In this document: positions 1-8,802 of the stretch, piece after piece | How the letters are laid out: each line of letters opens with the position of its first letter | Position numbering within the stretch: position 1 is the stretch's first letter | From: Bacteroidota bacterium | GTDB lineage: Bacteria > Bacteroidota > Ignavibacteria > Kryptoniales > JAKASW01 | DNA: 42,451 nucleotides | Reading direction: 5' to 3' | NCBI GenBank assembly: GCA_023480735.1 | Contig: JAMCXB010000008.1 | Location: 1 to 42,451, forward strand | Position numbers and translations under genes: made by a program | Notes under the pieces: model-generated | The model's database searches: none | Seen by the model: the letters and a program-made list of their open reading frames with translations, nothing else | What the model was told of the DNA's origin: nothing

Positions 1-149
1 CCGGCAAAGAGTTTCTCATCTTCGACAACCGCGACCGTTTTGGGCAGCTTCTTTATGAAAAGTCTAACAGCCCTGGAGAACTGGAAAGCTCTCTCTTCCA
101 AGTCATTCGCATGTCGGTTTACTGCTGAATGTAGTTGACTGCCATCCAT
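1..149 (-). CDS. Four-helix-bundle protein (IVP/S23-like), 3' end outside window
   Basis: A 49-codon N-terminal fragment runs off the left edge. The translation contains LEERAFQFSRAVRLFIKKLP, which matches the typical opening of the four-helix-bundle family first described in 23S rRNA intervening sequences and related to the Avd accessory proteins. The usual function is unknown; nucleic-acid binding is suspected. The chosen ATG (147-149) gives MDGSQLH before the family signature; in-frame ATGs just upstream lie inside the GGAAT repeat tract. It lies 50 bases downstream of dsrK on the same strand, where dsrJ would be expected in many sulfate reducers. Recognition is from the short motif only. 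Confidence 0.6.
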   Translation of the reverse strand, partial: MDGSQLHSAVNRHANDLEERAFQFSRAVRLFIKKLPKTVAVVEDEKLFA

Positions 150-156
150 CTCAGAC

Positions 157-207
157 TCCATCATTCCAGAATCCCATTATTCCATCACTCCGCATTCCAT
201 CATTCCG
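157..207. repeat. GGAATRATGGAAT repeat tract at dsrK 3' end
   Basis: On the minus strand this stretch is a run of degenerate GGAATGATGGAAT-like units: GGAATGATGGAATGCGG, then GGAGTGATGGAATAATGGG, then GGAATGATGG. The tract overlaps the last codons and stop of dsrK and extends up to the start of the four-helix-bundle gene. The same unit type recurs at 4003-4099 and 10114-10150. Confidence 0.75.
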
Positions 208-1819
208 CTTTTTCGCACTGCCCCTCTAACGGCTCTCCACGGAGATCCGTGTCCCTCTGCTTTTCGCCCGTCATGACAAGCGCGTTGCCGACGAGCTCAT
301 GAACTCCGCCGACTTCCACGCCTCCAACCCAATATTCCATTAGAGGCGGCAAAGTCGCCTTGTCGATCGCACAGATGCAGCCGAGGAAATTGACGTCGTG
401 TTTCTCTTTCACAAACCTGACTGCATTGGCTCTCGGCAGTCCGCCTCTCATTCTCATCTCGAGATTTTCGTCAGTCCCAAGCCCGGCGCCGCTTCCACAG
501 CAGAATGTCTGTTCCTTGATCGTGTTCTCCGGCATCTCAAAGAAATGATTGCACGAATTCCTGATTATGTAACGGGGTTCTTCAATCAGGCCCAATGCCC
601 GCGCGGGGTTACATGAATCGTGAAAAGTCACCCGCCTGTTGTTGTTTCGATTCTTATCCAGCTTAATCTTTCCGTTCTTAATGAGATCTGCGGTGAACTC
701 GCATATATGTACCATCTTGGTCGATCTGGCATTCCGGAATTTCGTCCCGGTAATCGGAGAGACCGGCTCTTCCAGGAAATCTGCGGGGCCGTTCAGCGTG
801 TTCATATATTGATGCACCACTCTCCACATGTGACCGCATTCGCCGCCGAGTATCCATTTGACGCCAAGCCGACTGGATTCAGCATACATCTTTGCGTTGA
901 GACTCTTCATGAGGTCATGTGAGATAAACGACCCGAAGTTTCCGCCTTCCGACGCGTACGTGCTCCATGTGTAATCCAGACCTATCTCGTGAAACAGCGC
1001 AAGGTACCCGAGCAGGGTGTAATAATGAGGTGTCCCGAAGTAATCTGCAGATGGAGCAATGAAGAGAATCTCCGCCCCTTTCTTGTTGATCGGGGCCTCG
1101 ACTTTCACTCCCGTTATCGACTCCAACTCATCGACGGCGAAATCGATGCTGTCCTTGAAGCCGTGCGGCTGGATGCCGAGATGATTGCCTGTCCTGAAAC
1201 TGTTGGCAACGGGTGTGACGACCCAGTCGATATTGATTCCTATGAGATTCAGCAGCTCACGGACCAGCAAAGTGATCTCGGCGGTGTCGATGCCGTACGG
1301 ACAAAAAACCGAACATCGCCTGCACTGTGTGCACTGGTAGAAGTAATAGAACCATTCTTTTACGACATCGAGTGTCAGCTCACGTGCGCCTGCAAACTTG
1401 CCGAAGATCTTTCCCGCAAGCGTAAAATCATTTCTGTAAACCGACCTGAGGAGCTCTGCCCGCATGACCGGCATGTTTTTCGGATCTCCGGAGCCGATGA
1501 AGAAATGGCATTTGTCCGCGCATGCCCCGCACCGGACGCAGATGTCCATGAATATCTGCAACGAGCGGAATCTGTGGAGCCTGTCCCGGAGTCCTTCAAG
1601 CAGGATTTCCTTCCAGTTTTCAGGCAGCTTCCAGTCGGGATCGGTCGGCTGCCATTTTCTTGGATTCGGCAGCTCCAGGTATTCGATGTTCTTCGGATTC
1701 CCGCTGTAGTTGAATGTCCCCTCTTTAAAATCGACCGACTGATCCATCCAGCCTTTGGGCGGAAGATTGTACTTGATTTTGCTGGCTAATTCTTCAGGTT
1801 TTAATTTTGATCCGGACAT
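200..1819 (-). CDS. dsrK: Sulfite reduction-associated complex subunit DsrK
   Basis: Cytoplasmic HdrD-like iron-sulfur subunit of the Dsr membrane complex, thought to reduce the DsrC trisulfide with electrons from DsrM. The 539 residues hold two C-x2-C-x2-C-x3-C [4Fe-4S] motifs (Cys94/97/100/104 and Cys163/166/169/173). They also hold the paired CCG-type cysteine regions for the noncubane cluster (HDSCNPARALG, then CCGSGAG). Length fits DsrK. The start follows dsrM after two bases, with AAGGAA as ribosome binding site, so the two are translationally linked. The last codons and the stop lie in a GGAAT repeat, so the C-terminal tail may have been altered by that repeat. The HdrD paralogue at 15393-16901 differs in having Cys-poor spacing in its first cluster. 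Assignment is strong because of the dsrM neighbour and the dsr context. Confidence 0.9.
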   Translation of the reverse strand: MSGSKLKPEELASKIKYNLPPKGWMDQSVDFKEGTFNYSGNPKNIEYLELPNPRKWQPTDPDWKLPENWKEILLEGLRDRLHRFRSLQIFMDICVRCGACADKCHFFIGSGDPKNMPVMRAELLRSVYRNDFTLAGKIFGKFAGARELTLDVVKEWFYYFYQCTQCRRCSVFCPYGIDTAEITLLVRELLNLIGINIDWVVTPVANSFRTGNHLGIQPHGFKDSIDFAVDELESITGVKVEAPINKKGAEILFIAPSADYFGTPHYYTLLGYLALFHEIGLDYTWSTYASEGGNFGSFISHDLMKSLNAKMYAESSRLGVKWILGGECGHMWRVVHQYMNTLNGPADFLEEPVSPITGTKFRNARSTKMVHICEFTADLIKNGKIKLDKNRNNNRRVTFHDSCNPARALGLIEEPRYIIRNSCNHFFEMPENTIKEQTFCCGSGAGLGTDENLEMRMRGGLPRANAVRFVKEKHDVNFLGCICAIDKATLPPLMEYWVGGVEVGGVHELVGNALVMTGEKQRDTDLRGEPLEGQCEKAE

Positions 1820-1821
1820 TT

Positions 1822-2814
1822 CTATTCCTTATCCAAAGGTAATCCCGCTTCTCTCATCTTTTCCCTGAATTCATCTTCGTATTCTTCGTAAGTGTGAACT
1901 CTCACCGGGTGATTCCACGGGTTGACATGCCTCTTCATGCGACTGTTGTTCGCAAGGTTTCTCGTCGGCGAGAGGAACACTCCGGGCATGTGCAGGAGCT
2001 TGCTGAACGGGAAATATGCAAGGAGCACGCAAACCAGGAACAAGTGGACATAGAACAAGACTCCGATTCCCTGGGGAACCACAGGATGAAACGAGAACAA
2101 TCCAACCGCCAGCTCCTTCACATTTACCAGATCGATTCTGAAAAAGTAGCGCATCAGGATTCCGGTAGTCGCTATGCTGAAAATCAGGAAAAGCGGAAAA
2201 TAATCTGATGACAGAGAGATATATCTGAGCTTGGTAACGGTGAGGCGCCTCAAAATCAAGAACGTTAACGCACTCAAAATCAGGACATCCGTTATATAGA
2301 GACCAGGCAAACCTATCTGGAAGAAACCGTCAATCCCATCAAGCCCGAGCACAAAAGGAGGAATCGGTTGCATGAACAGCCTGAGATGTCTCAGGACGAT
2401 AATCAACATCGACCAATGAAACACAATCGCACCGAGCCACAAATACTTGCTGCTGCCGTAAACCAATTTCGGCCCGTTCTTCAGTTCCATTTTCGTATTC
2501 CTGAACAACGACCGAAAGAACAATATCTCGATCGCCATTCTGCCGATAACGCCCAGTGTATTGTGAGGGCTTTCCAATTTGCTGTCCTTGATCCACGGAA
2601 GAGATTTCTGTTGTCCCGCGATAGTTGGAATATGGAACGGCACCGGCGAGGTCGACCATTTGATAACCCGGTAAATTATGCCGACGAGGAAAACGCTCAT
2701 GGCCGCATACGGAAAGACGACGCCGAAGAAAAAATCCAACCGAGGGACACTCGCTCCCAGGAGGGCAGCTGCTATGATTACGAGGACTGCAAAGAGTGAG
2801 AAGATAACATCCAT
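1822..2814 (-). CDS. dsrM: Sulfite reduction-associated complex subunit DsrM
   Basis: Integral membrane b-type cytochrome of the NarI/DsrM family (330 residues), the menaquinol-oxidising partner of DsrK. Several hydrophobic segments are visible: two near the N terminus, one around FHWSMLIIVLRHLRLF, then ITDVLILSALTFLIL, FPLFLIFSIATTGILM and FYVHLFLVCVLLAYFPF. Candidate haem-ligand histidines lie in FHW, RHL, YVH and KLLH. The C-terminal tail HVNPWNHPVRVHTYEEYE is hydrophilic, as in DsrM. The ATG at 2812-2814 is preceded by GAAGGGAA. It lies 100 bases after the RsbRD-domain gene and two bases before dsrK. Confidence 0.9.
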   Translation of the reverse strand: MDVIFSLFAVLVIIAAALLGASVPRLDFFFGVVFPYAAMSVFLVGIIYRVIKWSTSPVPFHIPTIAGQQKSLPWIKDSKLESPHNTLGVIGRMAIEILFFRSLFRNTKMELKNGPKLVYGSSKYLWLGAIVFHWSMLIIVLRHLRLFMQPIPPFVLGLDGIDGFFQIGLPGLYITDVLILSALTFLILRRLTVTKLRYISLSSDYFPLFLIFSIATTGILMRYFFRIDLVNVKELAVGLFSFHPVVPQGIGVLFYVHLFLVCVLLAYFPFSKLLHMPGVFLSPTRNLANNSRMKRHVNPWNHPVRVHTYEEYEDEFREKMREAGLPLDKE

Positions 2815-2914
2815 TGATTTTTCCCTTCACCGCAAAAGGTTCACCGGCAAATCTCACAGGCTTTGTGGAAGTTGTTCAAGAGCTGTGAGTGAATTGAACT
2901 CCCGAATCGCGAGC

Positions 2915-3439
2915 CTAACCATCGCGCTTCACATGCTCGTCGTTCCTGATATCACCATTTTCCGCCGTCGACTGCCGCGATCTCGCCTTTACCTCGTCAA
3001 GCCGAATTCGAAAGAGTTTTTCCCTCGAATCCATATACGAGTCAAAGGCGATCAGAGCCAGATTGTCGATTCTGGATTCAAGTTCCGCAAGTTCATCACT
3101 GGAACAGATCTCACCGGCTTCTTTTTCAATCTCGTTGCGAATGACCTCTTTCAAGTCAAAGACGAACCTGATTGCCTGAGACGGTGAAAACTCCTGAACG
3201 GCCCTGATCCTGACAACATCCTTCAGGAGTGTCTCCGTTACCCGGGAGTCGCTGTCACCGATGAGCTCATCGAATATTGCTCCGGCGCTGCTGGATATCG
3301 TGTAACCGACAGGGTTCGCAAACCGATCCTTCTGCGAAATCAGAAATTTCAGACTTTCTGACGGGTAAGAGCCGAGGATTCTTTGAACCCATTTATCGAC
3401 GATTGCTGATTTCTTCTTTACCAATAGTTCTCGTAGCAT
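2915..3439 (-). CDS. RsbRD N-terminal domain protein in dsr operon
   Basis: A 174-residue protein beginning MLRELLVKKKSAIVDKW and containing the pattern SYPSESLKFL followed by DRFANPVGYT. This resembles the RsbRD N-terminal (globin-like sensor) domain proteins commonly found beside dsrMKJOP in sulfate reducers. It ends in a charged tail with no STAS domain, so it is not a full stressosome RsbR protein. Function is unknown; a sensory or assembly role for the Dsr complex is only inferred. The frame is open further upstream (to 3532), but family-like sequence starts at this ATG. Neither candidate start has a clear ribosome binding site, so the start is uncertain. It lies between dsrC and dsrM. 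Confidence 0.7.
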   Translation of the reverse strand: MLRELLVKKKSAIVDKWVQRILGSYPSESLKFLISQKDRFANPVGYTISSSAGAIFDELIGDSDSRVTETLLKDVVRIRAVQEFSPSQAIRFVFDLKEVIRNEIEKEAGEICSSDELAELESRIDNLALIAFDSYMDSREKLFRIRLDEVKARSRQSTAENGDIRNDEHVKRDG

Positions 3440-3619
3440 AGCGGTCACAAACAATGCCATGGTTCGTTTAGGATTTCGGATTTCGTGCCGCCCAATTCCC
3501 ATTTCAGGCAGTGAGATGTATGTGGCGGCCACTCTTTTTGCCCGTCGGCAGAACAGACCGGCTGTATCTTCCTTTGCGGGCGATCGACTGAAAGACTAGG
3601 AGATGAAGTCCGGGACTTA

Positions 3620-3937
3620 CTAAACGCACCCGGTCGGTTTTGCAAGACCCGCTACTTTGCAGGCTCCTTTTGCGGGACCGGACGGATACAAATCGTAAAT
3701 CTCCTTCAGTGAGAAGCCGGTCTCCTTGCAAACCTTTCTGACCATCGGCGCGATTCCGTACTTCTTGTAATAATCGCGGAGATAATAGACGATCTTCCAG
3801 TGTGCTTCCGTCATCTCTTTCACGTCTTCGGTCGTGGCAAGCGCTTTGGCTACTTCTTCATTCCATTCTTCCGGTTTCTGCATGAAACCGTCTTCGTCGA
3901 CTTCAATCTTGACGCTTCCATATTCAAAGGTCTGCAT
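3620..3937 (-). CDS. dsrC: DsrC sulfur-carrier protein
   Basis: A 105-residue DsrC/TusE-family protein. The flexible C-terminal arm ends GACKVAGLAKPTGCV with the two functional cysteines, Cys93 and the penultimate Cys104, ten residues apart. This marks a true DsrC substrate/partner of DsrAB and DsrMK, not a TusE-only protein. DsrAB loads sulfite-derived sulfur on it to form the trisulfide that DsrMK then reduces. The core motifs HWKIVYYLRDYYKKYGIAP and MVRKVCKETG are intact. An AGGA ribosome binding site lies about eight bases before the ATG. It follows dsrL after a 165-base gap filled largely with a GGAAT inverted repeat. Confidence 0.95.
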   Translation of the reverse strand: MQTFEYGSVKIEVDEDGFMQKPEEWNEEVAKALATTEDVKEMTEAHWKIVYYLRDYYKKYGIAPMVRKVCKETGFSLKEIYDLYPSGPAKGACKVAGLAKPTGCV

Positions 3938-4002
3938 TGTGTTATCCTATCAATTGTTGATGATTATTTGATCTTCACAGGCCCATACCGGTATAGATGA
4001 GC

Positions 4003-4099
4003 TGGACAGTGGAGTAATGGAATATTGGAATGGTAGAGTTGAATCTTCCTGCACGTCAGCGATTCCATTATTCCACAATTCCCCGATTCCATTATTCCG
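4003..4099. repeat. GGAATRATGGAAT inverted-repeat unit between dsrL and dsrC
   Basis: The left arm GGACAGTGGAGTAATGGAAT, continuing ATTGGAATGG, faces a right arm made of GATTCCATTATTCC repeated twice. The arms are complementary and can form an imperfect hairpin in the dsrL-dsrC gap. The opening GGACAGTGGA is shared with the copy at 10114, upstream of dsrA. Confidence 0.75.
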
Positions 4100-4102
4100 T
4101 AA

Positions 4103-5809
4103 TCACCTCATCTCGATGTAGCCGCACGGGCAATTTTCCGCGCACTTGTTGCAACCCTTACAGAAGTCCAGCTTGAACTTGTAAGTGCCGTGCTTCGTGA
4201 CAGGTTTGACTATCGCCTGGTCCTGGCAATAGCTCCAGCAGGTTCCGCAGTCGAAACATGAGCCGCAGCTCATGCATCTCTTTGCTTCATCAATTCCCTG
4301 TTCTTGGGTCAGCGTGGAAGTAATTTCAAGATTCAATCCTTTCCCGAAGGGATCACTTCGTGACAGTCGTTCTTCAGGCGAGAGCTTTACAGCTTCGTTT
4401 CTCAGCTTATTTTCATAGTAGCTTAGAATGACTTTGTCATGAGTAATGACCGGCGGTTTCTGTTCGGGCTCAGGTTGAATGTTCTGAAACCTGTTATGGA
4501 TCGTTTCCGCGGCCATTCTCCCGTTGAAGATTGCTATGGTAACCAACCCCAATTCCAGGTCATCGCCGCCCGCATAAGTATTGGGAACCCCGGTTGTGCC
4601 GCCATCGTCAGCCTTAATCCAGTCCTTTCCTTCGTGAAGGATCTCAAGGCCGGTAAAATCGGGCTCCTGGCTGATGGCTGCGATGACCGTGGAGGCATCC
4701 AAATAGAAATACGAATCAGGAATTGGAACAGGCTTCCTTCTGCCGGATTCATCGGGTTCACCGAGTTCCATCCGCTGGCACTTCATCTTTGTGACCTTGT
4801 CACCATTTCTCTCGAAATCTGCCGGAGCTGCCAGGAATTCCAGTTTAACGCCTTCTTCTTCGGCGCCTGAAATCTCTTCTTTGATCGCAGGCATCTCGTT
4901 CCTCGTCCGCCGGTACACGATAGTCACATCGGCACCGAGGCGCCGCGAAATTCGCGCCGCATCTATGGCAGTATCCCCGGCCCCGACGACAAGAACTTTG
5001 TTCCCGACTTCGACAGCCTCACCTGAGTTGACCCTGTTCAGGAATTCGGTTCCCGTGAAAACGTTCGCCGCTTCTTCGTTGGGAACACCCAGCAATCTTC
5101 CCTTATGCGCACCTATCCCGACAAATATTGCGTCGCAATCTCTCTGCAATTCCTCATAAGGAATATCTCTGCCGACGATCCGGTTGCATTTGATCTCTAC
5201 TCCAAGCTCCTCGATCCTCCTGATTTCCTTGTCCAGTACGTCAGCGGGGAGTCTGTAGTTCGGAATACCATATCTCAACATTCCGCCCGGTTTGCTGAAG
5301 GCTTCATAAACCGTTACGTGGTAACCCCTTCTCGCCAACTGGTATGCGCAAGACAGGCCGGCCGGGCCGGCTCCGATGACGGCGACCTTCTGTGGAAAAA
5401 CGGCTTCGGAAATCCGCCGGAGCTTAAAGCCGTTCTCGAGCGCATAATCACCGACGAATCTTTCGAGGTTGTTAATGCCGACGGCACCGTCCTTGTGGCC
5501 TCGGTTGCATTCGTCTTCGCAGGGATGCGGACAGACTCTGCCGCATATCGAAGGAAGCGGGTTCTTTTCCGTGAGGATTTCCCAGGCCTTCTGAAAAGAC
5601 TCCTGATAAGTTCTCCCGGAATCTTCAGACTGACTGATAACGGTGAGAAACTCTCTGATGTTGGTACCGTTGGGACATCCATTCGAGCAAGGTGGCGTTT
5701 TAGGGACCTGAACAGGTCGTAATGGCGAAGTCTCCACGGCAGAACTGCCTACCGATTGAGACCTCAGACTTCCTAACGGTTTCGATACTCTCTTTACAAC
5801 CTTCGCCAT
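4103..5809 (-). CDS. dsrL: DsrL, NAD(P)H-linked iron-sulfur flavoprotein
   Basis: A 568-residue protein of the glutamate synthase small-subunit-like family. Domains in order: a GltD-type N-terminal Fe-S region with cysteines in CSNGCPNG and ICGRVCPHPCEDECNRG; an FAD Rossmann motif VIGAGPAGLSCAYQL with PGGMLRYGIPNYRLP; an NAD(P)H-binding VVGAGDTAIDAAR; and a C-terminal ferredoxin region with CMSCGSCFDCGTCWSYC and CKGCNKCAENCPCG. This layout is that of DsrL, which exchanges electrons between NAD(P)H and DsrAB/DsrC. The position between dsrN and dsrC supports DsrL over an ordinary glutamate synthase beta subunit, as no large subunit is nearby. DsrL is typical of sulfur oxidisers, but a second group occurs in organisms that reduce sulfur compounds. 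The subtype cannot be set without a tree. Confidence 0.85.
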   Translation of the reverse strand: MAKVVKRVSKPLGSLRSQSVGSSAVETSPLRPVQVPKTPPCSNGCPNGTNIREFLTVISQSEDSGRTYQESFQKAWEILTEKNPLPSICGRVCPHPCEDECNRGHKDGAVGINNLERFVGDYALENGFKLRRISEAVFPQKVAVIGAGPAGLSCAYQLARRGYHVTVYEAFSKPGGMLRYGIPNYRLPADVLDKEIRRIEELGVEIKCNRIVGRDIPYEELQRDCDAIFVGIGAHKGRLLGVPNEEAANVFTGTEFLNRVNSGEAVEVGNKVLVVGAGDTAIDAARISRRLGADVTIVYRRTRNEMPAIKEEISGAEEEGVKLEFLAAPADFERNGDKVTKMKCQRMELGEPDESGRRKPVPIPDSYFYLDASTVIAAISQEPDFTGLEILHEGKDWIKADDGGTTGVPNTYAGGDDLELGLVTIAIFNGRMAAETIHNRFQNIQPEPEQKPPVITHDKVILSYYENKLRNEAVKLSPEERLSRSDPFGKGLNLEITSTLTQEQGIDEAKRCMSCGSCFDCGTCWSYCQDQAIVKPVTKHGTYKFKLDFCKGCNKCAENCPCGYIEMR

Positions 5810-5873
5810 CTGCTATTCTCTATTCAATATTGTTAAAGGAAAACTTACTCATACCTTTTCGTGGTATCATCTC

Positions 5874-7310
5874 TCACACTAGAGCCAGGTTAGCAGCCTT
5901 CTTTGAAGCTCTGTACTTGCTTGCACACTTAATCATCCCGTTCACCCATTCAGGGGAAGAAGTCGCGTGTATGTGCATGTAGCTTGCGAAGACGTTTTTG
6001 TATGTCAACCCGTCTCTTTTATCGAAGCACCCGACTCCACGAGAAAGAGAAAGAGAAAGAGCCGTTTCAATCCCGGTATCCTGGTCAGCGATCTTAGAGT
6101 AGTGAAATTCATGACCTTTGATCGCAGTGCCCACCCTGAAGAACGGATTGTCGCGATCCACAGAAGCTTCGCAGTAGCCATGACCCTGCGGCCTATCGTC
6201 CATAGACACCTTGATCGGCAGGACACCGGACATCGAATATTCTTTTCCATTCCATTCAATACTTCTTGCCAGGTACATCAACCCGCCGCACTCGGCATAG
6301 ATCGGCAAGCCGTTCTCGGCGGACTCTCTGACGCCGGCAATCATTTCCCTGTTCAGGATCAGATCTGTCAGATTCATCTCAGGAAAACCGCCGCCTATGT
6401 AGAGTGCATCCATATCGCCGCTCAATTTCCCCCGGCTGGGAGAAATCGGAATCAACTCTGCACCGGCTGCCTCGAGCATCTCAAGGTTCTCAGGATAGTA
6501 GAATGAAAAAGATTCGTCTTTGAAATAGGCGATTCTTAATCCATTGCCTTCTCCGCCGTGTTCCCGAATAGTTCTGTCGTTTACCGGTGATGGACCGTAC
6601 TCTACCGGAAGCGCTTTCTCAGCAACTTCGACGATTCCCGCTACATCAACATTATCCTCTACGACGTTCTTTGCCTCCTGCAGAAAACACAGGCTCCTCT
6701 GAAACTCACCCGGCATTATTAGTCCGAGATGTCTTGAAGGCAAAATAGATTTTCCCGACAATCTCGGAATTGCTCCAAACACAGGAACACCGGTTGTCGC
6801 TTCGATTGCATCTTTTACGACGCACGCATGTCTCTCGTTTGCCGCGTGATTCAGGATGACGCCCGCAATTTTCACTTCCGGATCGAACTTCACACATCCC
6901 AGGACTGTCGCGGCCGCCGTACGCGTAAGCTTGGAAATGTTCAACACAATTATGACCGGAACCTGCAGCAGCTTAGCGAGCTCTGCTGTGCTGTGAGTCC
7001 CGCTGCTGTCCACTCCGTCGAATAATCCCCTGTTTCCCTCGATGACGCTGACATCATCCTTGCCGGCGTATTTCAGAAACGAATCCTTCGCCGGAGCAAA
7101 TCCCATCAAATATGTATCGAGATTCCTGGCCGGTTTGCCTGAAGCCAGACTCAGCCAGGCGGGATCGATATAGTCCGGGCCTTTCTTGAAGGCAGATACG
7201 CTGAGGCCCCTGCCTCTGAAACACTTGAGAAGACCGCAAGATATTACCGTCTTTCCTGAATCACCTGACAGACCGGCGACAATCACTCTGGGATAATTAC
7301 CGTCAAACAT
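5874..7310 (-). CDS. dsrN: DsrN, CobB/CbiA-type sirohaem amidase
   Basis: A 478-residue cobyrinic acid a,c-diamide synthase-family protein. The N-terminal ATPase domain opens PRVIVAGLSGDSGKTVISCG (P-loop), with KKGPDYIDPAWLSLASG and EGNRGLFDG downstream. The C-terminal class I amidotransferase-like domain includes YIGGGFPEMN and YAECGGLMYLA, with the nucleophilic Cys in AECGG. In dsr operons this protein is DsrN, which amidates sirohaem to the sirohaem amide found in DsrAB. The frame is open to 7526, but the family begins at MFDGNYPRV (ATG 7308-7310), and a longer start would add 72 residues unlike the family. The ribosome binding site is weak. It sits 150 bases after dsrD and 64 before dsrL. 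No cobalamin genes are nearby, which supports the sirohaem role. Confidence 0.87.
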   Translation of the reverse strand: MFDGNYPRVIVAGLSGDSGKTVISCGLLKCFRGRGLSVSAFKKGPDYIDPAWLSLASGKPARNLDTYLMGFAPAKDSFLKYAGKDDVSVIEGNRGLFDGVDSSGTHSTAELAKLLQVPVIIVLNISKLTRTAAATVLGCVKFDPEVKIAGVILNHAANERHACVVKDAIEATTGVPVFGAIPRLSGKSILPSRHLGLIMPGEFQRSLCFLQEAKNVVEDNVDVAGIVEVAEKALPVEYGPSPVNDRTIREHGGEGNGLRIAYFKDESFSFYYPENLEMLEAAGAELIPISPSRGKLSGDMDALYIGGGFPEMNLTDLILNREMIAGVRESAENGLPIYAECGGLMYLARSIEWNGKEYSMSGVLPIKVSMDDRPQGHGYCEASVDRDNPFFRVGTAIKGHEFHYSKIADQDTGIETALSLSLSRGVGCFDKRDGLTYKNVFASYMHIHATSSPEWVNGMIKCASKYRASKKAANLALV

Positions 7311-7459
7311 GGACTTTAGACCTGATCGTGGTAAGCTCCAAACAACAATTAAATCCCAATTGACAAGGAGTAAAACACATTGCAAGCTGCTCCATTTGCG
7401 TTCTTGGCTTTTGGAATTTGTTCGAATCTCGATGTCTGGAACTTGGACCTTGTAGCAAG

Positions 7460-7708
7460 TTAGTTCTCGGCCCCTTCTTTGTGCGGGATCTCGATGAAAC
7501 TTCCGCCGAAATATGTGTAGACGCATTTCCCGCTTTCAATCAGGTCCCTGATTGCGGATTTCGCCACGTTCTTATCGCATCTTTCGCCGAACAACTCCGT
7601 CACCGCCTTTGTCAGATCAGTGGCCTTCCACTTTTTCTGGCCCATGCTGTCTCTTATCATCTTGTACATTGCATCAGAGACTTCTTGAACACTTGCTTGC
7701 TCTGCCAT
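7460..7708 (-). CDS. dsrD: DsrD winged-helix protein
   Basis: An 82-residue protein with the DsrD fold signature: KKWKATDLTKAVTELFG, then CDKNVAKSAIRDLIESGKCVYTYFGGSFIEIP. DsrD is a small winged-helix protein placed directly after dsrB in reductive-type operons and is reported to stimulate DsrAB sulfite reduction; it is generally absent from sulfur oxidisers. It is 11 bases downstream of dsrB, with AAGGAG before the ATG. Length is normal. Its presence argues for a reductive direction of the pathway. Confidence 0.93.
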   Translation of the reverse strand: MAEQASVQEVSDAMYKMIRDSMGQKKWKATDLTKAVTELFGERCDKNVAKSAIRDLIESGKCVYTYFGGSFIEIPHKEGAEN

Positions 7709-7719
7709 GATAGTCTCCT

Positions 7720-8802
7720 TTAATGAGTTAAATGCGTGGAGCGTTTGAATGTCAATCCTGCATGCTTGAAGTCGTCAATATGTTCCTTCTGGAACGGGAT
7801 TCCGGTCAGTTCGAAAAATCTCGGCCAGCCGATGCGGTTGATCCATTCACCCATTCTCTCGTACTTCCTCGCGTTCTTCGCCCAGACCTCTACCAGGTTT
7901 CTTACGGCATCGACAACTTCGGGCCATCTCGGCGGGTTATTGGGCAGGAACGGAATAGCCAGCTTGGAGAACATCGGTTCGCTTCTCGCGTTGGAGACTT
8001 TTCCGCCGACCCATATCGAGACTCCATCGTTCAGCGGATCGTTCAGATGCATTGCCGGACAAACCGTATAGCAGTTCGCGCAGAACATGCATCTCTCTTC
8101 GATGACTTCTACCGATGGAACTCCGTCGATGGTAGCGGGTCTGACGGCAGCCGTCGGACACGCCGAGACTACAGATGGAATCTCGCACATTGCTTTCAAC
8201 TTGGTCCGGTCGACTTTCGGAGGTCGCCGGTGGATTCCAAGGATCGCTATGTCTGAACAGTGTACGGCTCCGCACATGTTCAAACAGCACGCCAGCGCAA
8301 TCCGCAGCTTAGCCGGGAGTTTCATGTCGGTGAAGTAGCCGACCAGCTCATCCATCACCGACTTGACGATACCCGATGCATCCGTGGCCGCCGAGTGACA
8401 GTGCACCCAACCCTGCGTATGCACGATGCTCGAAATCGAATTCGCCATGCCGCCGACCGGGTGACCTAGCACCCTCAGATCCGCTATCAAGGGATCTATC
8501 TTTGATTCATCGGTCAGCAAGAATTCCACATTGTTACGGCTGGTGAATCTCAAGTAGCCGTTCGAATATTTATCAGCCAGATCGGCGTAGGTCCGGATTT
8601 TATCAATACTCAGGAGCCTCGGTGATGCGGCACGAACAGTATAGAGTCTTGCCCCGCTCTGCGAGACCGTTACCATGACTCCGGGCTTCACGATCTCGTG
8701 ATATTTCCATTTCCCGTAGTTTTCTTTTATGATCAGTGGTAAGAACTTTTCGTAATGGGGTGGACCGATATCGGTTTTTCTTTTCGCTTTCACTTCAGCC
8801 AT
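7720..8802 (-). CDS. dsrB: Dissimilatory sulfite reductase subunit beta
   Basis: A 360-residue DsrB. The sirohaem/[4Fe-4S]-binding region reads [20 protein letters not shown], and the inserted ferredoxin domain has [18 protein letters not shown]. The conserved [20 protein letters not shown] stretch follows the family, where TPATDASG is more common. The ORF is open to 8841, but MAEVKAKRK at 8802 is the natural start, overlapping the end of dsrA by eight bases, which implies translational coupling. It pairs with DsrA as an alpha2beta2 enzyme reducing sulfite by six electrons. A tree would tell the reductive bacterial type from the oxidative type. Confidence 0.96.
   Translation of the reverse strand: MAEVKAKRKTDIGPPHYEKFLPLIIKENYGKWKYHEIVKPGVMVTVSQSGARLYTVRAASPRLLSIDKIRTYADLADKYSNGYLRFTSRNNVEFLLTDESKIDPLIADLRVLGHPVGGMANSISSIVHTQGWVHCHSAATDASGIVKSVMDELVGYFTDMKLPAKLRIALACCLNMCGAVHCSDIAILGIHRRPPKVDRTKLKAMCEIPSVVSACPTAAVRPATIDGVPSVEVIEERCMFCANCYTVCPAMHLNDPLNDGVSIWVGGKVSNARSEPMFSKLAIPFLPNNPPRWPEVVDAVRNLVEVWAKNARKYERMGEWINRIGWPRFFELTGIPFQKEHIDDFKHAGLTFKRSTHLTH

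Noticed and set aside
989-1789. 266-codon open frame on the plus strand
   Set aside because: It is antisense to dsrK throughout and has no family-like motifs; the dsrK frame explains the sequence.
4103-5809. Ordinary glutamate synthase small subunit
   Set aside because: No GltB large subunit nearby, an extra C-terminal ferredoxin region is present, and the gene lies between dsrN and dsrC, so DsrL is preferred.
7311-7526. Upstream extension of dsrN
   Set aside because: The 72 extra residues do not resemble the CbiA family and would run into dsrD; the family N terminus begins at 7310.
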